From positions 1 through 64,000 of IMG/VR virus record IMGVR_UViG_3300021233_000290: 64,000 nucleotides of DNA; one strand, 5' to 3'. This document shows, piece after piece, positions 1 to 8,144 of the stretch (position 1 is the stretch's first letter; each line of letters begins with the position of its first letter). A program made the position numbers and the translations under genes. This DNA is from a virus. Under the pieces are notes generated by a model. That model was not told where the DNA came from. It was given only the letters and a program-made list of their open reading frames with translations, and did no database searches.

Positions 1-468
1 ATGCCAGGTGGTAAAGCAGCAGTGTATCTACCATCCGTTACAGTGCAACTCGCTAGAAAATTGGTGAAAGATGCTGATAATAAGCAAGTAACTGATAAAT
101 TGGCAGCTTCGCAGAAGAACTACTCTGGTGTTGTTATCCGCGCCTTGACAGTTAAGAATCGCTTTATCAAGCAATACCTTGAAGGTGAATTCTATTTGTC
201 ATTCAGTAAAGGTCTGGACAAGTATTATGGGCTACTTGATATCATGAAAGGCATGGGAGTAGTTGATAATTCAGGTTCTTCTTACACCGATTGGACTGGG
301 GAGAAACTTGGATACTACAAAGTCTGGAGTAAAGACGTTGACCTTTGGGAAAATAAATTACTCCCAGAACTTGAGAAGCGCATCAAAGAGCATTGGGCTT
401 ATGGTTCATCTCCTGATGATGATAATCTGGTTGAATTGGAAGAAGTTGATAGTGATACGGACGAATGA
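1..468 (+). CDS. uvsX: UvsX-like recombinase, C-terminal part (cut by left edge)
   Basis: C-terminal part of the phage RecA-like recombinase (T4 UvsX family), which coats single-stranded DNA and drives strand exchange in recombination-dependent replication. The first codon here is ATG, but MPGGKAAVYLPSVTV lines up with an internal stretch of T4 UvsX (MTGGTGVMYSADTV), so the Walker A/B ATPase core lies left of base 1. Visible are the last core strands, the segment GLDKYYGLLDIMKGMG (T4 GIDPYSGLLDMALELG) and an acidic tail ending DSDTDE, as usual for this family. The stop overlaps the next start (ATGA), so it is cotranscribed with the methyltransferases. The family call is by recall of the T4 sequence, not a search. 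Confidence 0.85.
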   Translation: MPGGKAAVYLPSVTVQLARKLVKDADNKQVTDKLAASQKNYSGVVIRALTVKNRFIKQYLEGEFYLSFSKGLDKYYGLLDIMKGMGVVDNSGSSYTDWTGEKLGYYKVWSKDVDLWENKLLPELEKRIKEHWAYGSSPDDDNLVELEEVDSDTDE

Positions 469-1076
469 TCGAAGATATCATTAAAACAGGTAAAAAATAT
501 CAAGTGATCTATGCTGATCCTCCTTGGTCATATTATAACGACATGTCGGTTACACCCGAACATGTCGGTAAAAATGTGTTGATCAATCCCCCATACCCTG
601 TTTTATCATCCAAGGATATTAAAAGTATTCCTGTTGCAGAGATAGCAGATGAACATTGTTTATTATTCCTTTGGACAACTGATTATCATTTAAAAAAAGC
701 TATTGAAGTTATTGATTCTTGGGGTTTTGAATATAAAACAGTGGGATTTGCTTGGCAGAAACTTAATAAAAAAAATCAACCAGTCGTTTCAACTGGAGGA
801 GCATACACCATGAAGAGTGGTATTGAGTTATGTCTATTGGCAACTAAAGGAAGATGTCCAACATTAGTCAAAAAACGTAACGTTAGATCATTTTTAAGTT
901 CACAAAGACAACATCACTCTAAAAAACCAGATGAAGTTAGAGAAAGAATTGATGATATGTTAAAAGAAAATCTCAACAAAATTGAATTATTCGCTAGAGA
1001 TAAATTTGATGGTTGGGATTGTTGGGGTAATGAAGTTTATGCAGATCGAAAAAGGAATACATTTGTTTCATGGTGA
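465..1076 (+). CDS. MT-A70 family N6-adenine methyltransferase
   Basis: Predicted adenine-N6 methyltransferase of the MT-A70 class, 203 aa, using S-adenosylmethionine. The catalytic DPPW sits at residues 18-21 in the context VIYADPPWSYY, followed by LFLWTTDYH and, further on, the GFAWQKL strand typical of the class. Phage members usually methylate DNA, protecting it from restriction; an RNA substrate cannot be excluded. It starts on an ATG that overlaps the uvsX stop, and its 3' end overlaps the next methyltransferase by about 38 nt, so the two are translationally linked. Full length for a compact phage member. The target sequence cannot be read from the protein. Confidence 0.85.
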   Translation: MIEDIIKTGKKYQVIYADPPWSYYNDMSVTPEHVGKNVLINPPYPVLSSKDIKSIPVAEIADEHCLLFLWTTDYHLKKAIEVIDSWGFEYKTVGFAWQKLNKKNQPVVSTGGAYTMKSGIELCLLATKGRCPTLVKKRNVRSFLSSQRQHHSKKPDEVRERIDDMLKENLNKIELFARDKFDGWDCWGNEVYADRKRNTFVSW

Positions 1077-1785
1077 TTGTCTGGAGGTATTGAAAAAAAT
1101 TCCAGACAATTCAGTCGATTTAGTGTTATCTGATCCACCATACGAGCAAAATGCTAGGTTGGAGTGGGATAAAATTATAAATTTTGATAAATTATGGGTA
1201 GAATTGAATAGGATTATTAAAAATAAAACACCTATCGTTTTGATGGGCAACCAACCATTTACAACCGATTTAATTAATTCAAAAAGAGATTGGTTCCGTT
1301 ATGAATGGGTATGGGATAAACATATCCCAAGAGGAATGCATCAAGCCAAATATCAACCCATGAGAAAACATGAAAACATTATAGTGTTTTCGAGAGAATA
1401 TCCCATGAATTATTATCCAATAATGGAAGAACGCGACAAACCAATTAGGAGAAAGAATTATAATAAGAATTCAAAGGGTATTGATGGTAATTATAAAGAA
1501 GATCAAACTAATAAATGGTTCACTTATACCCACAAAAATCCTAATACCATCATTACAGATTGTTGGGAAAAAAATAAAGGTAAAATACACCCAACTCAAA
1601 AACCAGTATCTTTAATGAAATATCTAATTCAAACTTATACCAAAGAAAATGATATAGTATTAGATTTTTGCTTTGGTTCTAACTCTACAGGAGTAGCCGC
1701 GAAAGAGTTGGGTAGACGATATATTGGGATTGAAAAGGAAGAAAAATACTTTAATATTGGTAAAGATAGATTAATGACCATTTAA
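1039..1785 (+). CDS. DNA methyltransferase, DPPY class (N6-adenine/N4-cytosine)
   Basis: Site-specific DNA amino-methyltransferase, 248 aa from the start chosen. DPPY at residues 32-35 (VDLVLSDPPYEQN) is the catalytic motif, and the C-terminal DIVLDFCFGSNSTGVAAKELGRRYIGIE region is the SAM-binding FxGxG-type motif plus the conserved RRYIGIE strand, so the motif order is the beta class (catalytic first). HPTQKP just before it is also characteristic. An in-frame reading extends up to base 982, but the family normally begins only about 30 residues before DPPY, which favours ATG 1039 (MQIEKG); ATG 1030 is possible. The 3' end overlaps the convergent minus-strand gene by 15 nt. No partner restriction enzyme is visible. 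Confidence 0.85.
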   Translation: MQIEKGIHLFHGDCLEVLKKIPDNSVDLVLSDPPYEQNARLEWDKIINFDKLWVELNRIIKNKTPIVLMGNQPFTTDLINSKRDWFRYEWVWDKHIPRGMHQAKYQPMRKHENIIVFSREYPMNYYPIMEERDKPIRRKNYNKNSKGIDGNYKEDQTNKWFTYTHKNPNTIITDCWEKNKGKIHPTQKPVSLMKYLIQTYTKENDIVLDFCFGSNSTGVAAKELGRRYIGIEKEEKYFNIGKDRLMTI

Positions 1786-3465
1786 CCATAACCAATGCGC
1801 GTAATTTTTCGGTTTTTTGAAACCACGATCTTTAAACTCACCTTTATTATTGGTGAGTTTATCTTTTTGAATTTGTTCAGAAAAATAATTCATTATGTAA
1901 CTTTCGTTTATACCACTTTTCAATGCTGCAATTTCTTCCTCTAAGCGATCAATTTCATCATAATCAGGATCATCGGAATTCTTCAATTCTTTCAATTGTT
2001 TTACGAGTTCTTTTATTTCATTTGAAGAATTATCAGTTTTTTGATTATTTTTTTCAGCTTTTTTATTTTTATCGAATTGTGCTTTCATCATTGATCCACT
2101 CTTTTTACTGAATATTTCCGCTCTACGAGCAATTTCTTTTCTTGAAAGTCTATACCATGTTTTAAATATCTCTTTCTTTTCAGGAGTATCCAACACTTCA
2201 TCTAAAACCGCATCTTCATATCCATCGTACAAATTTGATTCGTTTTCCATATTTTCAGATACATCATCTTTAGCCTTTTTAATAATATAATCACCAAAAG
2301 CTTTTATATCATTACCATATGACGCTGTTTTATCGGAAAATGCTTCCTTGGTGGTTCCTTCTTTATTAGAAGCGAAGGCTACCAATTCATCCATAATGTC
2401 ATCAGATAATTGTTTATTTGTAGCTAATATTTGTTCTACTTTATCATGTGGTTTGGTTTTACCAGAACGCAGCATTTTAATACGCTTCAATTCGTCCAAG
2501 ATATTTTCAGCAAACTCTTTTTCTGGCGAATGTTTAGCAGATAATGATATTTCACCTTTTTTAAGAGAAGCGTTTAGTTTTCTTATTTGAGCTAAAAGAG
2601 GAGCAGCTTGACTGTAGATATTATCTCGATCTTCTCTAGAAAAACCAGTTCGTTCTTTGAGCCTTTCATTTGCAATTAAAGCAGCATGGGATGTTTTAGG
2701 AATTCTTCTACCCATACTGGATTTTTTCTCGACTTTCTTTTCGTTTCCGCTCAATAATTCTTTAATTTGAAATTCGTCAAGCCATTCAACTCCATCCAGA
2801 CTGAATCCTCTTGGTTTACTCTTGATGTATTGGGAATCTTCAGGTGAAATTTCTGTTCTATTTTTTAGAAATAAATTCAATCTCTGTTTAGCCACATCAT
2901 TCTGATTTTTATAAAACTTTTCCCCTTTTTTCAGAATATATTCAATTTCTTCTGGTGTATAAACTTCGTCATCACTGATTATCGATTTTTTAGTTCCTTG
3001 ATCCGATGGTGCATCTAAGTATTCGAGGATATTATTTTTATCTAAAAATTTATTTTTTATTTCAGGTGATAAGATTTCATCTTCATGTTTTTTAACAATT
3101 GTGAAAAGGGCATATTCTTTTTCTTTTTGTGTTGACCAAGACCATTTACCCATATCCATCCACTTATTGAATCCGTCTGTAAAAGATTCTCTTCTTTGAC
3201 CAGGTGCAACTTTACAAACTTTTTTAGTGTATTCTGAAAAATTAGACTCATATTTGAATATATCTAATAAATTCATCATCAAATATTCGATTGTTTTTTC
3301 TCTTAAATGACCAGGTGACGTTACACCACCATCTTTTTTTATTTTTCCACTGACTTCTTTATAAAATTCGCTAAATTTAGGAAAATATGTTTTCCAAACG
3401 CTGGTTCTCTCTTCATTTATTAGATGAACTTTTTCTACCAAATAATCAAATCCGTAATTTCTCAT
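1771..3465 (-). CDS. Late protein of unknown function, 564 aa
   Basis: Not recognised. A 564-residue, charged, largely helical protein with no signal peptide or membrane segment. The C-terminal third has a long coiled-coil-like Lys/Glu/Asn stretch (residues about 460-525) ending in GINESYIMNYF, which matches the (I/L)-x-E consensus of the T4 prohead protease at I-N-E followed by S. The middle holds a basic RxIPKTSHAA segment. It is transcribed against its neighbours from its own TAAATA box, back to back with the box of the 3499 gene. The promoter type argues for a late, probably virion, protein; the function is unknown. The stop lies inside the end of the methyltransferase. Confidence 0.75.
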   Translation of the reverse strand: MRNYGFDYLVEKVHLINEERTSVWKTYFPKFSEFYKEVSGKIKKDGGVTSPGHLREKTIEYLMMNLLDIFKYESNFSEYTKKVCKVAPGQRRESFTDGFNKWMDMGKWSWSTQKEKEYALFTIVKKHEDEILSPEIKNKFLDKNNILEYLDAPSDQGTKKSIISDDEVYTPEEIEYILKKGEKFYKNQNDVAKQRLNLFLKNRTEISPEDSQYIKSKPRGFSLDGVEWLDEFQIKELLSGNEKKVEKKSSMGRRIPKTSHAALIANERLKERTGFSREDRDNIYSQAAPLLAQIRKLNASLKKGEISLSAKHSPEKEFAENILDELKRIKMLRSGKTKPHDKVEQILATNKQLSDDIMDELVAFASNKEGTTKEAFSDKTASYGNDIKAFGDYIIKKAKDDVSENMENESNLYDGYEDAVLDEVLDTPEKKEIFKTWYRLSRKEIARRAEIFSKKSGSMMKAQFDKNKKAEKNNQKTDNSSNEIKELVKQLKELKNSDDPDYDEIDRLEEEIAALKSGINESYIMNYFSEQIQKDKLTNNKGEFKDRGFKKPKNYAHWLWLNGH

Positions 3466-3470
3466 ACTCT

Positions 3471-3477
3471 TATTTAG
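3471..3477 (-). promoter_or_regulatory. Late promoter box for the 564-aa gene
   Basis: CTAAATA on the minus strand, then the 5-nt spacer AGAGT, then ATG at 3465. Nine bases separate it from the divergent box at 3487. Confidence 0.65.
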
Positions 3478-3486
3478 TGGAAATAA

Positions 3487-3493
3487 CTAAATA
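3487..3493 (+). promoter_or_regulatory. Late promoter box for the 37-aa gene
   Basis: CTAAATA, spacer AAATA (5 nt), ATG at 3499. Its presence is the main reason for accepting such a short gene. Confidence 0.65.
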
Positions 3494-3498
3494 AAATA

Positions 3499-3612
3499 AT
3501 GATTCCCTTTTCTCAATTCTTTCTAATCAAAGAAGCTTTCGATACTGTATCAGAATTTATGTTAAATCCTGAGCATTCCGATAAAACATACTCCTATCAT
3601 AATATTAAATAA
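3499..3612 (+). CDS. 37-residue late peptide with capsid-targeting-like N-terminus
   Basis: A short gene of 37 codons. Its product begins MIPFSQFFLIKEAFDTVSEF and has no recognised domain. Two things support it: a perfect CTAAATA box with the standard 5-nt spacer, and an N-terminus resembling T4 capsid-targeting sequences (aromatic residues, then I-K-E followed by A, matching the prohead-protease consensus). Its TAA stop lies inside the TTAAATA box of the next gene, so the two are arranged in tandem with individual promoters. It could be a free packaged peptide or a detached targeting leader of the downstream protein. Coding status is inferred, with no homologue recalled. Confidence 0.5.
   Translation: MIPFSQFFLIKEAFDTVSEFMLNPEHSDKTYSYHNIK
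3605..3611 (+). promoter_or_regulatory. Late promoter box for the ADP-ribosyltransferase-like gene
   Basis: TTAAATA with a longer than usual 7-nt spacer before ATG 3619. It overlaps the stop codon of the 37-aa gene. Confidence 0.5.
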
Positions 3613-3618
3613 AATTAT

Positions 3619-5355
3619 ATGGAATTTGATAAAGAATATCGTAGATTAATAATGGAGTTCTCCGAAGGAGCAATTCGTAAGATCGTGCAAAAATTCCAAA
3701 ACGATGCTTCAGAACAGGAAATCCGTAGGGAAGTTCAGGATTTTGAGAAATATAAACAATCTTTACAAAAGAAAGACCCATTCCAATACAAATCATGGAT
3801 AGAGTTCACAGAGGCTATCCATGCTGCCAAGGGTAAATCAGAATTTAAGAAAAAGAAAGCACCTACTAAAGATGTAGTCGCTAATCAAGAGGATATTATC
3901 GCTGATGATGAGAACGTGACAATCTATCGTGGAGATTCTCAGGATAAATGTGTAATGTATGGAAAAGGATACACATTCTGTATTTCTAGACCAGGTGCTG
4001 GAAATTTATATTCGATGTATAGATTAAACGATAATTCCACTTTCTATTTCATATTTTTTAAGAAAAAATCAAAGTCTGAAAAAGATCACATTATGGTCTT
4101 AGATCATACTAGCAGTGGATATCAATGGACTTTTGCCGATAATGACACTCAACCAGTTGAGGGTGGTTGGGATGCAATAGTTAGTGAATATCCAGAATTA
4201 AAGAAATATAAAAAAATATTGGTTAATAAAGAATTAGATGATGTTGAAAAGGGATTTTTAGAGAGAAAGAGAGAATTTAAACGACAATTACCTGCTTACA
4301 CTAACGACCCGAATGTAGATTTGGAAAAGGCTGTGGTTTTGTGGAATAATTTTTCCCATAAAGAAAAAGCAGCAGTTTTAACGAGTTATTATCGAGATAC
4401 TTTACATGATGTAATTTGGAAACAACTGGATAGTAGTCTTAGGAATGAGTATATAAACATGATACCTGATTTATCCCCCTATCAAATGGATAATTTAACT
4501 CCGAAAGAAGTTGCTAGGTATAAAAAATTGAGAGATACGTTATTCGATGATGAATATCCCGATCAATATCCAGAATTTGAAGCAAATAAACTTGATGATA
4601 TCGAAAATGTCTTAAAACATCCGTATTTTGCTATGACATATGCGATGTCTTGGAATAATGATTGGGATAGTATTCCTGATGAAGTGTTTGAATTGTTGGC
4701 GGACTACCCTGATTTTTCTTTGGAATATGCTGAATGGGTTGCTAAGGAAGTTCCTAATACGTTCATACCAGCAGATATCTATGAATCAATAATGGATTCT
4801 GGTGTGTTTGAAGACATGTCCGATGAATTGAGAGAATATTTTAGAAAAAATTGGGGAAAAGATACTTTCTCAGAATCCTTCCAATTTGATAAAGAATATC
4901 AAAAATTGATGGAAGCATACCAGAAAGATTTGACAAAATTCCACCGATTCTTTCAAGAATTGGCTCGATATCAATCAAATCATTACGGGACGTACAACTC
5001 TTCCGTTTTAAGAGATGAATATCTTAAATTACCTGAAGATTTTCGTAAAATGATGAGATTACCCAAATCTCAATATAAAAATTGCTTTAGAGGTGATGAC
5101 GGTAAGACTCAAAAAGCAGTAAGTTCTTTTGTATGTAATCCTAATGTTGAAAAAGCGAGGAGAAATGCTTCTTTTTATGGTGTTAATGTTTTTTCTTTAT
5201 TAAAAGATGTCTATTCTTTATCTGATACGATGGTGGTTGATTTTAAAAGGTTGGCTAAATATTTTGGTAAAAAAATTGCTTATAAAATAATGGATGAATA
5301 CGGCATTGGTGATGATGAGAATGAGGTATTAGTGTTCGATATTGTTTTTAAATAG
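3619..5355 (+). CDS. Candidate Alt-like ADP-ribosyltransferase, late/virion protein
   Basis: 578 aa in two recognisable parts. Residues about 95-220 form a module seen in phage and giant-virus proteins of unknown role (IYRGDSQDKCVMYGKGYTFC, then STFYFIFFKKK and IMVLDH). The C-terminal 100 residues carry an R-S-E signature of mono-ADP-ribosyltransferases: R491 in CFRGDD, S502-S503-F504, and E567-x-E569 in DDENEVLVF. T4 Alt and ModA use the same R-S-ExE layout, and Alt is packaged and injected to modify host RNA polymerase. An FDKEY motif occurs at residues 3-7 and 423-427, the latter followed by L-M-E-A, a prohead-protease-type site. The late promoter fits a packaged enzyme. The NAD fold is inferred from the motif pattern only. 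Confidence 0.5.
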   Translation: MEFDKEYRRLIMEFSEGAIRKIVQKFQNDASEQEIRREVQDFEKYKQSLQKKDPFQYKSWIEFTEAIHAAKGKSEFKKKKAPTKDVVANQEDIIADDENVTIYRGDSQDKCVMYGKGYTFCISRPGAGNLYSMYRLNDNSTFYFIFFKKKSKSEKDHIMVLDHTSSGYQWTFADNDTQPVEGGWDAIVSEYPELKKYKKILVNKELDDVEKGFLERKREFKRQLPAYTNDPNVDLEKAVVLWNNFSHKEKAAVLTSYYRDTLHDVIWKQLDSSLRNEYINMIPDLSPYQMDNLTPKEVARYKKLRDTLFDDEYPDQYPEFEANKLDDIENVLKHPYFAMTYAMSWNNDWDSIPDEVFELLADYPDFSLEYAEWVAKEVPNTFIPADIYESIMDSGVFEDMSDELREYFRKNWGKDTFSESFQFDKEYQKLMEAYQKDLTKFHRFFQELARYQSNHYGTYNSSVLRDEYLKLPEDFRKMMRLPKSQYKNCFRGDDGKTQKAVSSFVCNPNVEKARRNASFYGVNVFSLLKDVYSLSDTMVVDFKRLAKYFGKKIAYKIMDEYGIGDDENEVLVFDIVFK

Positions 5356-5445
5356 TGGACAGAATTTGATAAAGAATATCAAAGGCTTCTTAAAGATTTG
5401 ACATTACCTAAAGATGTGTTAAGGTATTCCCATGCCAAATCCTAA
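5356..5445 (+). other. In-frame extension after the amber stop, with a third FDKEY motif
   Basis: Directly after the TAG at 5353-5355 the same frame stays open for 29 codons (starting WTEFDKEYQRLLKDLTLPKD) to a TAA at 5443-5445. It holds a third near-identical copy of the GAATTTGATAAAGAATATC segment found at 3622 and, almost exactly, at 4885. It has no start codon of its own and runs into the next gene. It is either the remnant of a longer protein or a stop-codon readthrough tail. Confidence 0.45.
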
Positions 5446-6115
5446 TGTTTCTTCTAATATCGCCATTTTCACGGCAACCAAACGCAATGATTGGCAATTT
5501 CCCTTGACTAAAACTGCGATAGAATTCGATCTGGATGATTTCATGCACACCAGATTGAATAACACTCAAGGACTTCCCAAGGTCTATAATGAATGTCTTG
5601 ACCTAGCGATCAAAGAGAAATTTGATTACGTAATGTTCATTCACGATGATGTTCATCTGGAACATGACCCTCGCCCAAAGCTGGAGAAGCTATTCCAAGA
5701 ATACGATATTGTCGGTGTGGCGGGATGTTCCAAGGCTGAAATCAAGTCTCCTGCACTCTGGCATCTGATGGGTGGAGGATTTGGTGGTGGCAATCTACAT
5801 GGCGCGGTGGCTCATGGTAACGCTGATAAGAAGCATATGACGAGCTTTGGTGTATATCCCCATCGTGTGGTGATGATCGATGGTGTTTTCATGGCATTTA
5901 ATCGAAAGGCGATTGAGACGGTGAGATTTGATGAGGATTGTCCATCAGGCTTTCATTTTTACGATCTTTGCATGTGTGCTAGAGCTTTAGAAAAAGGCTT
6001 GAAAATCGGTGTTGGTGATGTTATGATTACTCACGAATCACCAGGACTGAGAGAATTTACGGAGGACTGGAAATCTGGTGAGTCTTATTATCTCTCCAAA
6101 TATGGAAACGCATGA
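5432..6115 (+). CDS. Glycosyltransferase-like protein (GT2-type, StrF-like)
   Basis: 227 aa, resembling the family-2-like glycosyltransferases that include StrF. The N-terminal strand IAIFTATKR is followed by the conserved GLPKVYNECLDLA helix, the metal-binding FDYVMFIHDDVHL (DDV in place of DxD), a Gly-rich loop (GGGFGGG), VVMIDGVFMAFNRKA, and a C-terminal FHFYDLCMCARALEKG with the acceptor-side Asp. It would transfer a sugar from a nucleotide donor to an unknown acceptor, perhaps modified DNA or a virion protein. The gene looks less AT-rich than its left neighbour, more like gp41 behind it, with which it overlaps by ATGA. Start at the first ATG after the amber-tail region. Confidence 0.7.
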   Translation: MPNPNVSSNIAIFTATKRNDWQFPLTKTAIEFDLDDFMHTRLNNTQGLPKVYNECLDLAIKEKFDYVMFIHDDVHLEHDPRPKLEKLFQEYDIVGVAGCSKAEIKSPALWHLMGGGFGGGNLHGAVAHGNADKKHMTSFGVYPHRVVMIDGVFMAFNRKAIETVRFDEDCPSGFHFYDLCMCARALEKGLKIGVGDVMITHESPGLREFTEDWKSGESYYLSKYGNA

Positions 6116-7428
6116 GTGAAATTGATTTTGATTATTTTGAAAAGGTTCTGGTAAAGAATGCAATTACGAATGGAGCTTACTTAGCTTCCATCGCTGATTA
6201 CGTTCAACCGAAGTATTTCACCGATAAGAATATTGCCAAGTATTTTGAGATTGTTGCGGATTTCTACGAGAAACGGCAATCTCTCCCCACATTTTCAGAG
6301 GTAAAGACCTATCTCACCACCGATGAACTCAAATCCAACTTCAAAAAGCTGATTGAGTCATTTAAGGAGATAGATTCCAACCACAATCAGGACGAATTAT
6401 ATGAGAATACTGAGAGATTCCTCAAAGAAAGAGGAATGTATCACTCCATTTTGGAATCCGCAGAGGCAATTTCCGAAGGAGAAGCTAATACTGCTGAGAT
6501 CGTAGAGAAATTTGAGAAAATTGCTGGTATCAACCTCAATGTTGATAAGGGAATTGAGCTTTACGGGGATATTGAGAAGGTCATTGACGACATTTTGAGC
6601 GATGAAGCTACCATTTCCTCCAAGTGGCCATGGTTGGATGAGGCTCTAGGAGGCGGATTTCAAGAAGCTGGTAAGGCTCTGTATGTGTTTGCTGGTCAAT
6701 CCAACATTGGTAAGAGTATTTTCCTCGGCAATGCGGCTGCAAACATTGCATCACAGGGTAAACATGTGCTTGTAGTGACTTTGGAAATGTCGGAAACGCT
6801 CTATGCAAAGAGAATCGCGTCCAATGTGACGAAGATTCCTATGAAGGAGTTCCGTAATTGTATTCCTACCCTCAGACATGCTCTAGAACAGGAACATAAG
6901 AACACTGATGGTCGCATTTACATCAAAGAATTCCCACCATCTACGATTACACCCAAGCAATTGGGAGCTTTCATTAAGAAAATGAAGGATTCTGGTATCA
7001 GAATTGATGCTGTTGTTCTTGATTATATCACTTTGATGACCGCTGCTGGTAGTAACAGCTATGAAAAAGGTAAAAACATCTGCGAACAGGTTCGGGCGTT
7101 GTCTTATGTCTATAAATGCCCCATAATTAGCGCATGTCAGCTAAATCGATCTGCTGTAGGACAGAATAATCCTAATATGTCAGGTGTTGCTGAGTCTTTG
7201 GCGATTGTTATGACTGCTGACGTTATTACATCCATCTTCCAGAATGAAGAAGATCAGGAATTGGGTGTGATTCGACTCGGTATGATGAAAAATCGCTTTG
7301 GAATGCGGGGAATGACGCAAGCCATGAGAATTGATTACTCCACGCTCACTGTTTATCAATCGGAAGATGATGAAGAAGAGTTGATGAATGATGATGAACT
7401 TTCATTATTAGAGAAATTAAGTGATTGA
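6112..7428 (+). CDS. 41: Replicative DNA helicase, gp41-like (DnaB family)
   Basis: Hexameric 5'-3' replicative helicase that unwinds the fork and works with the gp61 primase; 438 aa (T4 gp41 is 475). The N-terminal helical domain (about 1-150, 'VKNAITNGAYLASIADYVQP') precedes the RecA-like core: Walker A GQSNIGKS at 195-202, then VVTLEMSE, the Walker B strand DAVVLDYITLM and ISACQLNRSAVG with the sensor Gln and arginine finger region. The tail is acidic (DDEEELMNDDELS). ATG overlaps the preceding stop. Primase lies about 9 kb downstream rather than adjacent. Confidence 0.92.
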   Translation: MSEIDFDYFEKVLVKNAITNGAYLASIADYVQPKYFTDKNIAKYFEIVADFYEKRQSLPTFSEVKTYLTTDELKSNFKKLIESFKEIDSNHNQDELYENTERFLKERGMYHSILESAEAISEGEANTAEIVEKFEKIAGINLNVDKGIELYGDIEKVIDDILSDEATISSKWPWLDEALGGGFQEAGKALYVFAGQSNIGKSIFLGNAAANIASQGKHVLVVTLEMSETLYAKRIASNVTKIPMKEFRNCIPTLRHALEQEHKNTDGRIYIKEFPPSTITPKQLGAFIKKMKDSGIRIDAVVLDYITLMTAAGSNSYEKGKNICEQVRALSYVYKCPIISACQLNRSAVGQNNPNMSGVAESLAIVMTADVITSIFQNEEDQELGVIRLGMMKNRFGMRGMTQAMRIDYSTLTVYQSEDDEEELMNDDELSLLEKLSD

Positions 7429-7462
7429 CATAATCGATTGATACTGTAGTGTAATACACAAT

Positions 7463-7792
7463 ATGAACACTAATGATGATTATAAATTTAGAATTTGGTT
7501 TTATGACCAGAAAAAATTTGAGTATGGTGGTTTTGAATATTTTAAAAAATGTTCATTTCCTTTATATTGGTGTAAAATTCAACAATACACTGGACTAAAA
7601 GATTCCAAAGGGAAAGACATATACGAGGGTGATATTATAGAATATACAAATGGTGGTTTTAAATGGGTCAAAAATATATATTTCCATTCAGGATCATTTA
7701 ATCTTAATGGTCATCCTTTAAGAAGTTATAACGAAACTCATATCAACATCATTGGTAACATATTCGAAAATCCAGAATTAAATGAAAATTAA
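7463..7792 (+). CDS. YopX family protein
   Basis: 109 aa with the layout of the YopX family common in phages: N-terminal [15 protein letters not shown], the central [20 protein letters not shown] signature, and C-terminal [11 protein letters not shown]. The family is a small beta-barrel of unknown role. An AT-rich leader with a short palindrome (GTGTA-A-TACAC, 7449-7459) precedes the ATG. The 3' end overlaps the next gene by 11 nt. Confidence 0.8.
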   Translation: MNTNDDYKFRIWFYDQKKFEYGGFEYFKKCSFPLYWCKIQQYTGLKDSKGKDIYEGDIIEYTNGGFKWVKNIYFHSGSFNLNGHPLRSYNETHINIIGNIFENPELNEN

Positions 7793-8144
7793 AGGTAAAA
7801 TCGCATTACAAAACTTGGGATCGCCTAATAAAAATGGTAGAATCTATTCTGAAGATCTTATAAAAGAAGCCATATTAAATTGTGATTATTTAAAAAATAA
7901 AAGGTTGTTTATAACTCGTAATGCCCCCCAATCTGTTGAAGTTGATTTAGCGGATGTTGTGGGGGTGATTGATGACCTCTACATTAAAGACAATAATTTG
8001 ATTGCGGATGTTTCTTTTATAGTAGAAGATAAAAATTTGGAATATTACGACATTAGACCAAATGGTATTGGTAATGTTGATGAAAATGGTGTTGTATCCA
8101 ACTATGAATTTATATCGTTTTCGTTGACAAACGATCCTGCTTAA
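7782..8144 (+). CDS. Small protein resembling the prohead-protease fold
   Basis: 120 aa. The order [22 protein letters not shown], then [18 protein letters not shown], then a final [10 protein letters not shown] resembles phage prohead proteases of the gp21 type, which start with a NxNGRxYP strand, have a catalytic His-containing loop and end with a catalytic-Ser strand. Here the loop ([14 protein letters not shown]) has no His, so activity as a serine protease is doubtful. It is much shorter than T4 gp21 (about 210 aa). Alternatively it is one of the small uncharacterised 'NKNGRIY' proteins of T4-like phages. It sits among replication genes and has no late promoter. Confidence 0.55.
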   Translation: MKIKGKIALQNLGSPNKNGRIYSEDLIKEAILNCDYLKNKRLFITRNAPQSVEVDLADVVGVIDDLYIKDNNLIADVSFIVEDKNLEYYDIRPNGIGNVDENGVVSNYEFISFSLTNDPA

